NCBI GenBank assembly: GCA_019649035.1
Contig: BMAT01004014.1
Span: 167,958 to 192,055 of the forward strand
DNA: 24,098 nucleotides
Source of the DNA: Elysia marginata
Taxonomy: Eukaryota > Mollusca > Gastropoda > Plakobranchidae
Reading direction: 5' to 3'
Shown here: one piece after another, positions 1 to 8,384 of the stretch
Numbering within the stretch: the stretch's first letter is position 1
Layout of the letters: each line of letters starts with the position of its first letter
Program-made: the position numbers and the translations under genes
Notes under the pieces: generated by a model
The model's database searches: none
What the model saw: the letters and a program-made list of their open reading frames with translations, nothing else
What the model was told of the DNA's origin: nothing

Positions 1-33
<33 letters not shown>

Positions 34-45
34 CTCTCTATCTCT
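1..45. repeat. (TATC)n microsatellite
   Basis: About eight TATC units, then a TCTC-rich degenerate end. It lies in the intron just after SLC6 exon 3 and continues off the left edge, so its true length is unknown. Confidence 0.95.
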
Positions 46-102
46 GCCTTTCTTTCATTATTTGTTTAAAATATCATATTGATTTGATCTCCTAAACTTT
101 AC

Positions 103-317
103 CTCCAAACATTTCCCAGACCGACAGCATAGCCCAGCATAGAGAGAATGAAGTCAAACCGACCCGACCAGTTGCCTCTCTCTTCATTCTCATCCTCTCC
201 AAAGATGATCATCTGCTTCTTATCAGAGATGGCGGAATTAAAGTCCTGAGAATCAATGTAGTAATCGGGCAATTGAGGAGGGGCGCAACGAGAGGAAAGG
301 GCTTTACCTGACCATGC
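103..317 (-). CDS. SLC6 transporter, exon 3 (TM1 exon), partial gene
   Basis: This exon encodes the end of the N-terminal tail and the first membrane helix of a sodium- and chloride-dependent solute carrier 6 transporter, a plasma-membrane symporter that takes up neurotransmitters or amino acids. Seen in the sequence: 71 codons plus two bases, containing RGNW (the conserved RxxW of the inner gate), then [15 protein letters not shown] and NVW, with the Arg codon split. The exon stops at AG|GTAAAG, so the next exon, off the left edge, should supply the FPY of the family signature GNVWRFPY. Glycine at the third residue of AVGLGN, where monoamine transporters carry Asp, points to an amino-acid-type carrier; RGNW and ILSM resemble glycine transporters, while GRFDF resembles GABA transporters. 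The acceptor is TGTCAAG|GCATGG, chosen because it keeps phase 0 with exon 2; a nearby TCAG at 308-310 would break the frame. Family assignment is very secure, substrate is not. Confidence 0.93.
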
Positions 318-576
318 CTTGACAAAATATTTAGAGCTTAAGGGAGAGAAAGAGTAAGAGAGAGAGAGATAGAGAAAGAGAGAGCCAGAGAGAAATAAGA
401 CGTAGTTTTGTTTAAATTAAACGAAAGTGATCGTGATGATAGTCAATAGCTAATCATGATTATCAGGGTACCGGTAATATTGTGATGATGACAGCGATGA
501 GTTAGACGAGATTATCAATTATGATGCATTTGATTGCGGTGATAATGAGGACGAAGATGATGACGACTGAACGCAC
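318..576 (-). other. Intron 2 of the SLC6 gene, with a long polypyrimidine tract
   Basis: The intron is bounded by GTGCGT and TGTCAAG. On the sense strand the stretch at 341-398 is a nearly pure CT tract of almost 60 bases, ending about 24 bases before the exon 3 acceptor. It serves as the polypyrimidine tract of that acceptor, although it is unusually long. The rest is simple AT- and GAT-rich sequence with no gene. Confidence 0.6.
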
Positions 577-1293
577 CTGTAACTCAACAGGTGAAGCGTC
601 TTTGCTCTCCGAGTGGTGATGCGGAGCTTTTTGTTTCCCTATGACTGGCTTGTACATCCCTGGCCCCAGATCAACGGTGGTGTGCTGCCCTCTCTCGTCT
701 TTCTTATACTTGCCTTTCTCAACGTCTTCGTCGCTCATGTCATCGTCAGTGTGAGAAAAGTCTATCGGTATCTCATACCCGTCATTCACCATATCGTCAA
801 GACGTCGTTTCTCTGGTGAGCGATCAGCACTCGGCACGGAACTGCGGCCGTTTGGCGGGTGATGTCCGTCTTCTGGTGTCTTCGCGTCGCTTAATGGCGG
901 ACTTTCGGCTCTCTCGTACCATGAAGGTTTAAGAATTGGACGCTTTGGTTGTGAATTACTCGGGTGGTCGACTGGTATGTCGCTGGGCTCCTCCTCGAAA
1001 GAATAGAAGTATGCATCCGAGTCGCCCTGGTCTAAAGAGGAGTTGCTGGTGGACGGAAGGACAGGCGGGATTGGGGGTGGGGAATTTTCCCAAGGTTCAT
1101 CATACTTCGCCATCGATGTCCTGTCTGGGACGTCATCAACTGGTTTGGAATCCCTTTCCTTGTTTCTGTCTCTATCTCTTTCCATGTTGCTGCGGCGACG
1201 CCCCCTATCTCTCCTGTATGTATTATCTCTCTCTTCAGGACCTTCAGACCATCTCGGATTCCCGGCAGAATCGTCATCCCCAGAAGTGCGAAT
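577..1293 (-). CDS. SLC6 transporter, exon 2 (long cytoplasmic tail)
   Basis: This exon of 239 codons is open throughout and flanked by TTTACAG at the acceptor and CAG|GTGCGT at the donor, both phase 0, so it joins exon 3 without a frame break. It encodes a hydrophilic, presumably disordered N-terminal tail. It opens with an acidic patch, then an Arg/Asp/Glu-rich block (ERDRDRNKERD), a proline run (SPPPIPPVLP), several Ser-Pro sites (ESPPL, RSPEKRR), an acidic stretch (DDDMSDEDVE) and a His-rich PHHH near the end. Long tails are known in SLC6A5-class glycine transporters, where they carry regulation and trafficking signals; that role here is inferred. The base composition is clearly richer in GC than the surrounding introns. 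An ATG at 1183-1185 begins the longest ATG-initiated frame, but the frame stays open upstream to the splice acceptor, so I do not take it as the start. Confidence 0.85.
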
Positions 1294-2139
1294 CTGTAAA
1301 CATACGCATTCTAATTTGGAATGATTTTTAAGGAATATAGAACAAATTCTACAAAAAATATTGCATGTTTATGGATTCGTTTGCCTGAGTTCTCCTTCCT
1401 TCTTTTGCATCTTCTCTTTTTCTCCTCGTCCACGCGTTCTTCTTAGTTCTTCTTGTTGTTATTCTTTATCATCATCTCCTTCTCCTCCTTTTTCTTGGAC
1501 GTCCGGCTCGTACACGCAACACGGCGGACATGTTTACATTCACAGTCCTCTAAAGACGCAATAAACTAAGCCGTTTCATCTAGATAAGCTAGTAGTACCA
1601 AATTAATATATTGCTACAAGTTGTTTTGGAGTTGGCACTTTTTTAAAACACATTTAATAGTTCAGCATGATAGCGGATTAAAGGTGGCATGTGGCGATAG
1701 GCCTAGGGACCTTATGCCCACGACCTCGAAGCACTGCAGTTAAAATCGCCAGGTTGTGTTTGCTCAATGTGTTCAAGGGTTGGTCCCTTAAAATCGTGAT
1801 TTTTTCCCTGTGACTCCTATGTTGGGTATCGAGTTTTACCTAGGTCCTGCTTCGTCCAAAGAAAAAAAAGAACACACTTCAACTAAATCGAGTCAAGCCG
1901 ACTTGCCATACCCATTCAAGATCTGATCCATGCCATACAGTCTATAGCCTCTATCTTCGACATTTTTCATTAAAAAATAAATTCAAATCATGTGTATTAC
2001 AGATCATTTTAAATTTCAAAGTTTAAAACAAGGGTGTCCATTCGGTCCATTTTTTTGGGTCAATCTTTAAATCAGAGTTAGAAAAGGAACTATATAAAAG
2101 CCCTTACACAACATGTGTGGAGTTTTGGGGGATGACGCT
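1294..2139 (-). other. SLC6 intron 1, part next to exon 2
   Basis: No gene is seen here. On the plus strand, 1381-1500 is pyrimidine-rich (CTT/CCT mixtures). A less AT-rich block at about 1680-1875 ends in an A-rich tail and may be a SINE-like relic; it is listed separately. The remaining sequence is AT-rich and without recognisable coding potential. Confidence 0.5.
1681..1875 (+). mobile_element. Possible SINE-like relic
   Basis: This is a compositionally distinct block of about 195 bases, richer in GC than its surroundings, that runs into an A-rich tail (AAAGAAAAAAAAG). The sense of the tail suggests plus orientation. I see no clear tRNA A and B boxes and no flanking duplication, so the call rests on composition and tail only. 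It could also be an unrelated repeat or the tail of a LINE. Confidence 0.2.
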
Positions 2140-3275
2140 CGTGCATTATAGGCCCTTATATGCAGATGATGAAGCTCCATTAGCCGACAATGCAAAGAAA
2201 GATAAACGTATTGAAAAAATTCTGCAATGACTCGGGGGCTAAAGATTTACATCAACAAATGCAAAATGATGGTACTGCGGCTACCTTAAAAACACAAAAA
2301 TGCTTTTTTTTATAAGAATCTAAAAGTCGCAATGTCTTAGGCCTTCATTTATAGCTATCTAGGTATTGCATTTTCATCAATACTTTTGTAGGTCCAAACC
2401 TACTGATAACCATGCATATAAAGCACTGCGCTCTATGCTTTATATGGCTGCGAAATTATTTGATATAAAAATATAACCTATACTCTTTATGAAACCAAAG
2501 CTTACATAAAATGTTTTGAGCACGTACAAAGTTTTGAATACTTCCTTTCAACTGGTATAGGTACAGAAAACTGTTTCACTCTAAAGGAAGTCGGTCGATA
2601 TTCATTATAAGTAGACACAAAGTTGAGAGCTGTCAAACATTGGTGTAGATTACTACCTATTCCTCTCTATAAAAATCCTAGAAAATATTATTGACAGCAG
2701 TACAGACATGCTGAAATGGGTAGCACAAATTGGGAATCAGATATTCAAAATATACGTTTCCATTATACAGGTATTGGGTAGAACAAAAAGGGCATCAGTT
2801 ATTGAAAATACTTTTCTATACAAGTTTTGCCTACAGCTGGTTTCATCAGCAAGCCAGTGACTCGAAACGATTTCTTTCAGAATATAAACAAAGAATGATC
2901 CTAATAGGCCAACAAGAAAACAATTTGTGTTTAAGAGTATGAATCGAAATGTATGTTAATTATCACCCGCAGAAGAAACCAGCAGACTATATTTATAAAT
3001 ATTCTAACTTCGAGGGAGGCTGGTGGCCCTGCTTAGACAGAACTCACAGACTAACCATAAGAAACAGTCTTTTTAGAATTAATGTAAGCACTATTAATAT
3101 ATGTATTAGATGCTCGTCGAAATATGTAGATAGAGAAACTTGTTTCCTTTTATATTTGAAAGCACTTAACAATACAAGAATCTTATACTTACCTACTGCA
3201 TTTCAAGCTTATCCATCACACCATAAATTAGTGGCACTATGAAACACGTCTGAATCAACAATTTTACGGACTATG
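2140..3275 (+). mobile_element. Decayed non-LTR retrotransposon (LINE), RT to 3' end
   Basis: Translation on the plus strand, across several frameshifts and stops, shows the reverse transcriptase active-site motif YADD at 2159-2170, followed by the GLKI-INKCK-type thumb start (about 2235-2270), a YLGIAFSS segment near 2350, and an EVGRYSL...KHWCRLL block near 2585-2660. The last part, 2949-3242, holds a CIRC-type cysteine pair and a tail matching the FLL...ALNNTRILYLPTAFQAYPS pattern found at the C-terminus of many marine invertebrate LINEs. The 5' part (endonuclease, RT fingers) is missing, so the copy is 5' truncated, and it is inactive. It lies in SLC6 intron 1, antisense to the gene. The clade is uncertain (CR1/Jockey-like group). 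Confidence 0.8.
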
Positions 3276-3900
3276 TTCGTATATTTAAAAAAAAACACAC
3301 ACAAGTGATAAAGATTCCCAACCATTGGTTAATTCATTTAATTAGCCATCTCTTTATCTATGCTTAAGGAATGCCTTGAAATGAAACGGTTTTCATTCAT
3401 GATGCAAAATAATGAATTGATCCTTAAATGCAACTATTTGTTTCCAAGCATGTACGAAAGAAACAAAGAAAAAACCCAACCAACACTTTCATTTTGTAAG
3501 AAAACGATTCATATCACCCCTGTTAAATAACTTCAGTAGAAACCTCTCAACGAATCTCTTGGGAATGGCCAAAAACTTCGAATTAAGAGAATTTGCATTA
3601 TACACTGAAGGTCTGATTTATTTCACATACACTGGAATACATTTTTCCCTACGAATCAAATACAGCCTTCGCAGTTTTTAGGTAGCAACTTTGCTCAGCG
3701 ACTGTGTGAGTGTTCATAATATTGAGTCTTGAAGAAGCGAAACTGTTAGGACACAGAAGGAAAATATTCTCAGAACACTTTAAAAACTTCGAATGAAGAA
3801 AACTAATCCTCATTAACTTCGAATTATGACTTTAAATCTAACAAAGCCAAAGAGGATAAAAAAACCTCTCTTCTCCTCCTCCCCTCTTACTCATCACCAT
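3276..3900. other. SLC6 intron 1, AT-rich, no feature seen
   Basis: AT-rich sequence between the LINE relic and the trinucleotide tract. Three similar short phrases of the type AACTTCGAATTA/AACTTCGAATGA occur at about 3574-3588, 3785-3797 and 3815-3827, which suggests a degraded local repeat. No coding potential was recognised. Confidence 0.4.
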
Positions 3901-4036
3901 CCTTTTCCTCCTCCTCCTCCTCCTCCTCCTCCTCCTTCTTCTTCTTCTTCTTCTTCTTCTTCTTCTTCTTCTTCTTCTTCTTCTTCTTCTTCTTCTTCTT
4001 CTTCTTCTTCTTCTTCTTCTTCTTCTTCCTCTTTTT
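3901..4036. repeat. (TCC)n-(TTC)n tract in SLC6 intron 1
   Basis: About ten TCC units run straight into about 30 TTC units with no interruption, then end in TTCCTCTTTTTT. On the sense strand of the SLC6 gene this is a GAA/GGA purine tract in the first intron, close to exon 1. Long open frames here encode poly-Ser or poly-Arg and are artefacts of the repeat. Confidence 0.97.
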
Positions 4037-4138
4037 TGAAAAAAAATGGCTAGCATGAGGTATTCTACAATAGTATATGCTGAAAAACTAAAGGGCTGAA
4101 AATGTATCATAAAAGTCCACGGTGGACATTAGCTTTAC

Positions 4139-4183
4139 CTGTCCACTGACAGCTCCGCCTTGGTCTGTGTCACTGAAATTCAT
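4139..4183 (-). CDS. SLC6 transporter, candidate first coding exon
   Basis: This is a 15-codon start exon, MNFSDTDQGGAVSGQ, ending at CAG|GTAAAG in phase 0, exactly the phase that exon 2 needs. The ATG has A at -3. The upstream in-frame sequence reaches a TGA about 50 bases away without meeting another ATG, so this is the first possible start in that frame. The intron to exon 2 would be 2845 bases and holds a decayed LINE and a large GAA/CTT repeat. Joined to exons 2 and 3 it gives about 325 residues up to the split Arg of the GNVWR motif. The exon is short and was found by eye, so a different or additional first exon remains possible. Confidence 0.55.
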
Positions 4184-4218
4184 CGTGCTGTTAGATGGTG
4201 ACCACGCGTCAGCCGCAT
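4180..4218 (-). CDS. Candidate upstream ORF overlapping the SLC6 start codon
   Basis: An ATG at 4216-4218, 35 bases upstream of the proposed SLC6 start, opens a 12-codon frame whose TGA uses two bases of the main ATG (CG-ATGA). A frame that ends on the main start codon is a known arrangement for tuning translation by termination and reinitiation. It matters only if the transcript begins upstream of 4218, which the sequence does not show. Confidence 0.3.
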   Translation of the reverse strand: MRLTRGHHLTAR

Positions 4219-6207
4219 ATAAAATGGGCTTTCACACTTCAGATCATTGTCTTTTAACTTGACAAATTGGCTTGAAAAATAATTAATCAAACATATCTGT
4301 GGTTTTCATCTCAGTATGGCTGTTTCAAACCAGTCCTATTTATCCTCAACCCTTGTAAGTACAAAAGAAAGAAACGTGATGTTTTTTTCTAACCTCTCAT
4401 GTAAAAAAATATATATACATGTATTTGATAAGGACAACCAGTTTCTCCTATCCACACAAGTAGTCACAGAATAATTTTTTTAAATCATAAAAAAGGAAAA
4501 CAAACGCCACTTTTCGTTATAGAGTAAACACAAAGCAGTAATACCAAACAAACAAATGATGTGTGGTCACGTTATAATGCTTGCAGTAAATGATTCGATT
4601 AGTGACGGCTTTTATTATCTCTATAGTCAGCTGCCATGTATGTAACGCTAATTATATACACTGCATAACAATTATGCACCTATTGTTTTACATCTGCAAC
4701 TTTCTTGTTATTGCCGTTTCAATAGTTGTAGCATAGAAAGATCAAAGAAAAATAGGATTTTCGGTTGCAGAGATAGGGGAGAGAATGCAAATCGATTTAA
4801 TTCGGCCTAACCATGAAAGTTGAAGATTTTTTAGGGCCATAAAGAGTTAAAGACAGCGCCATTGACACATTCACTTCTAAACGATAATAAATAACTTATC
4901 CAGGTATTAGCATTATTTTTTTAAATAACGAAACTATTATTTATTCCCAGGTACACTACAACAAGCCTTAATGTAAGTCAAGGGTGTCAGTGGGTGCATT
5001 TTAAGGGTTATGTAATCCGCAATATCTACAGCTCGGATCTTTTCTTTAGAGTTGGTACATTTCTATCGATAGGTCTGACCTTTTCTCCAGAAAGATTGCC
5101 AGAAATGGGTGCCAAAGGCTAGAATAACGAATTAAATTCACCATTTAAATACTCACTGTCGATTTCATAAATTTTAATGTTTAGATCTAAGCCTACTTTG
5201 ATGAGAGAGCAGTCATTAAGTGACATTTTAATAAAGATGCAATTAAAAGGTTTTTATTCTAAAGGCGGGAAACTGAGATTCAGAAACTGTGAACCATATG
5301 TAAGGATAAAAATAGAACCATGTGTTTAGGTCCCTAGACACATCTAAAACATCATTATGACATCCTGTCCGCTGCGGTAACTCTAGTGAGTTTTTATTTT
5401 TCATTGTTTACGCTTCGTTGCATGACCACGGAACTAAAGAAAGACGGAAACCTGGAACCATGCATAGGCTATAGGTCGTTTCATGGGCCTAATACTTGGG
5501 ACAAATACTTCCTTCTTGACAACAACGATATAGATCTAGACCGAGGCAGGACCTCTTATTCACAATCTTCCTTTTTTCTAATTTCCTTTTTATTTTTCAT
5601 GATGATACAGTAATGGTATACATAATTTTTAAAACAACCTATATGTCAGGACTCTAGTACCCAACACTATAATGCTCTGCGACGAAATGAAGTGTAATGA
5701 GTAGGCCCTACAACGTTATAAATTGGAATAATTTTTAAATAAAAAGGAATAGGAATCTGACTTTAAAGATTTGCTTCGGTGAAATTAATGACACTGCTAT
5801 TTCCTTTGAACTAAATAAAGGCTGTCCACAAATAAATCACGTCCAATTGAATTAATAAGCTTAGTGGTTGTTTACTCCAGGTCCTTGAAAATTATAGCTG
5901 AAAATAAATAGCACCTTCTTAACACAAAAATCCACGTCATTTATCTAGTTAGATATGTATCGAGCCAGTCGTGAAGATGTGATTTGAATTAGGTCTAGGT
6001 CTGATGTCAAATAATTGGGGGCAATGGCAGTGACACACAGACCCAGTCAGCAGCACCGAAGGCAAGTGTTGTAGACCCGGTAGTTTTGCAGGCCTAGATG
6101 GTAACACACTGAGGAAGAGGGTGTACCTGTGTTCAAATTAACACCCCGAACCTCGACTCGGGTCACTGACTCTGCGCTTTTGCAGCAATGACATTAATTT
6201 CTTTCAG
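4184..6207. other. Upstream flank of the SLC6 gene, no gene identified
   Basis: This stretch holds the probable 5' UTR and promoter of the SLC6 gene at its left end. A TATA-like TTTTATAT lies on the minus strand at 4217-4224, about 35-40 bases before the ATG, although the same bases read as TATAAAA on the plus strand. The rest is AT-rich. A small open segment at 5417-5613 and a less AT-rich island from about 5990 stand out and are noted separately. I see no convincing complete gene on either strand. Confidence 0.4.
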
Positions 6208-6277
6208 AGCTGGAGATCGGGGGAGCGGGGTATAGAGGTGGACAACGAGGACTTTCCTCCTTTTCCTACCCATGGCT
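6208..6277 (+). CDS. Candidate orphan exon on the plus strand
   Basis: A 70-base block sits between a good acceptor (TTAATTTCTTTCAG) and a good donor (CT|GTAAGTGT). One frame is open and reads SWRSGERGIEVDNEDFPPFP then THG, plausible protein-like sequence. Another frame (LEIGGAGYRGG...) is also open, while the third has a stop. It lies in a GC-richer island at about 5990-6330. I found no partner exons on the plus strand, so it could be a relic or chance. No family is recognised. Confidence 0.2.
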
Positions 6278-6770
6278 GTAAGTGTAACCAAAAGCCACTG
6301 ATCGATGCGGTTCTTCACGTTGAGCAAGACTCGACAATCTTGAAAACCACCATGGGCGTAATAATGTTATACCTCCAATCAAATCAGACAAAAATCTTAT
6401 GTCGTTAAAACTTAGCGTACCAAGACTGTCACTGCAAGGTTATCTTTTTTGTCTTGAAAGAGGAAGTTAAAAAAGAATACGTTGTCTTAGTTCTTCAAGA
6501 TGAGATGACATTTTGTAATAATGTTGGTGGTTTAGTACGAGTAGGTGATTTGGCTTTGATAGGGGGCGGTAAAGATCCAACAAATACATGTATCACAAAG
6601 TCAGTTGGAGGCTGACGCTTTTGTACTAACCTTAGTGCATAAAAATTAATAAATGCATGGCCAGTGCCATAATATTACGGTCAGCTGTCAAAACCGATAC
6701 ATTGTGCGCTTAATCAAATTTGTTGTCTTTAGCCAAGCAAAACCATAACATTTGATGCCAAAATGTTCAG

Positions 6771-6908
6771 AATCGCAAACTGTGGCACCAAGCATAAGGA
6801 TTTTAAAACTACAGATTCCATAAATATTGAACTCATACAAATCGTAAACTGTAGCACCAAACATAAGGATTTTAAAAGTCCAGACATCAGAAGTATTGAA
6901 CTCATTCC
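6771..6908. repeat. Two tandem copies of a 69-base unit
   Basis: The unit beginning AATCGCAAACTGTGGCACC at 6771 is followed at once by a second copy beginning AATCGTAAACTGTAGCACC at 6840. Both contain AAGGATTTTAAAA and end near TATTGAACTCAT. About a dozen differences separate the copies, so the duplication is old. It lies just before the LINE fragment that begins near 6940 and produces short minus-strand open frames that are not genes. Confidence 0.85.
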
Positions 6909-6939
6909 ACCCAACTGACAATGGTATAAAAGAAACATG

Positions 6940-7884
6940 AGTACCTCAGATCATCATCTTTTACTTTGTGACATTAACATAATTAATTGAACTCGTCAAA
7001 TTTAAAAAGAGTTTATCTCGAGGAATTTAAAAGCTGTCGATTTCATTAAATTGAAGAAGGATCTTTTGGACGCCCTTTATAACTACATGTACAACACAAT
7101 CACAGCTGAACAGTTGGACTATCTGTGTGCTGGAATCAGTTAGGAATAGCTACGTTGCAGACAAGAGAGTTTTCAGACCATAGAAGAGCAGCGTGGTTCT
7201 CCTTTGAACACAAGCGTCTAAAATAACACAAAAACAGAGCTGAGAGAAAATGGAAAAAAAGAACTTCAAGGAAATAATTATATCTGCATTATGTTCAAAA
7301 GTCTTAAACACTATGTTAGAAGTCTGAAGTTAAATGATTTAACACCAAACTTAACAAGTTTAAGAGCTGCAGACAATTGTTTCAGACAGGCCAATGAAAT
7401 TTTAAACAAACGCGAGGGTTTCAAATTGTCCACTGACTGATGTTAGCAAGAAAGGAACTTCCCGCTATGTTTTAAATGCCTCTAAAAACAACGTTTTGGA
7501 GACATGAAAAACAATGTAGATTCTTGAACTCAAAATGTATCCCCTCGCGTAGATTCTGTTTTCCTGTTTCTCAAAATTTAAAAATGTTGAAGAAAAAACA
7601 GTGAAAGAAATTATTTTAACACTCGCCCTCTAAATCCTACGAATTGTATAGTTTACCTACACATATGACAAAGCTATGTGTCGATGAGCTTTTACCAACT
7701 GTACTAGTATTTTCAACAGATCTCTGAATGCTGGAAGCGTTCAAACACATTGTAAAAAAGCTACTCCTGAAAAAAAAACATGAGTTGCACCCCAATGGTC
7801 AAAAAACTTTCAGCCTATGTAAAAACCTGTTTTTCCTATCACATATCTTGAAAAAATTGTTTTGAGACAACTCCCGGAGTACTT
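6940..7884 (+). mobile_element. CR1/Jockey-like LINE, 5' half (endonuclease end to RT start)
   Basis: Plus-strand translation, with many stops and frameshifts, shows an SDHHLLL motif near 6946 (the SDH of the AP-endonuclease C-terminus), then ISRNLKAVDFIKLKKDL near 7010-7060, a RAERKWKK block near 7230-7255, and a run near 7625-7700 reading SPSKSYELYSLPT..MTKLCVDELLP. This last is the RT entry segment of CR1/Jockey-type elements. LLLKKKHELHPNG and an ILKKLF..QLPEY segment follow up to 7884. The reading breaks off at LPEY and resumes at 11261 with the same residues, so this is the first half of one interrupted copy. It is inactive. Confidence 0.8.
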
Positions 7885-8351
7885 TTTTCCCTGTTCTATT
7901 CTTTATGGACCCGGTTTGATTAGAGGATTAGATACTTATTTTGTTAGTTCATGCTGTACAGTACGATACATAGACAAATAAGTAATATCTACGACTTCTA
8001 ACAAATGTGTAGTTAAACATTTTTGATTAATATTTTACGTTTTAATAGGTAGGCATGCTCTAAATGTGTCAGTTAAGTTAATACATTACTAAACCCTCCG
8101 TTCCAGAGAGCGCGAGGGAGCACTTCCCCATTCCCAGTCCATGAGGGACTGTCAAATGTCACGGCGTGGCCAAAAATTGTGAGCGCAGTCTAACGCTATG
8201 GTGACTTCGTTAGTTGTTAATTTCCTATTTCTATCCTACAGTTTGGGGAGAAAGGTGAGCAGAAGAAGAAAATATGGATGGTGAGCTAACGAGGGGAGTG
8301 TAGAGAGAGGGAGAGATAGAGGGAGCGGCGAGAGCCCGATAGAGAGAGAGC

Positions 8352-8384
<33 letters not shown>

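Noticed and set aside
613..1331. Several plus-strand and second minus-strand frames over the transporter tail exon
   Set aside because: They are shadows of exon 2; only the chosen frame joins exon 3 in phase and has the expected composition.
3826..4110. Poly-Ser (plus) and poly-Arg (minus) frames
   Set aside because: Both are translations of the TCC/TTC tract and have no flanking coding signal.
4217..4224. TATAAAA on the plus strand
   Set aside because: No plus-strand gene follows it. On the minus strand the match is only TATA-like and would put the transcription start almost at the ATG, so I did not list it as a promoter.
4230..4255. Resemblance of this stretch to the SDH region of the CR1-like LINE at 6946
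   Set aside because: About 18 of 22 bases agree, but no neighbouring LINE motif can be read, so it is too short to call.
6688..6938. Two overlapping minus-strand frames with internal repeats
   Set aside because: They come from the 69-base tandem duplication; no codon bias or homology is apparent.
8241..8254. A 13-base micro-exon between CCTACAG and GTGAGC on the plus strand
   Set aside because: Far too short to judge, with no partner exons; it lies inside transposon-derived sequence.
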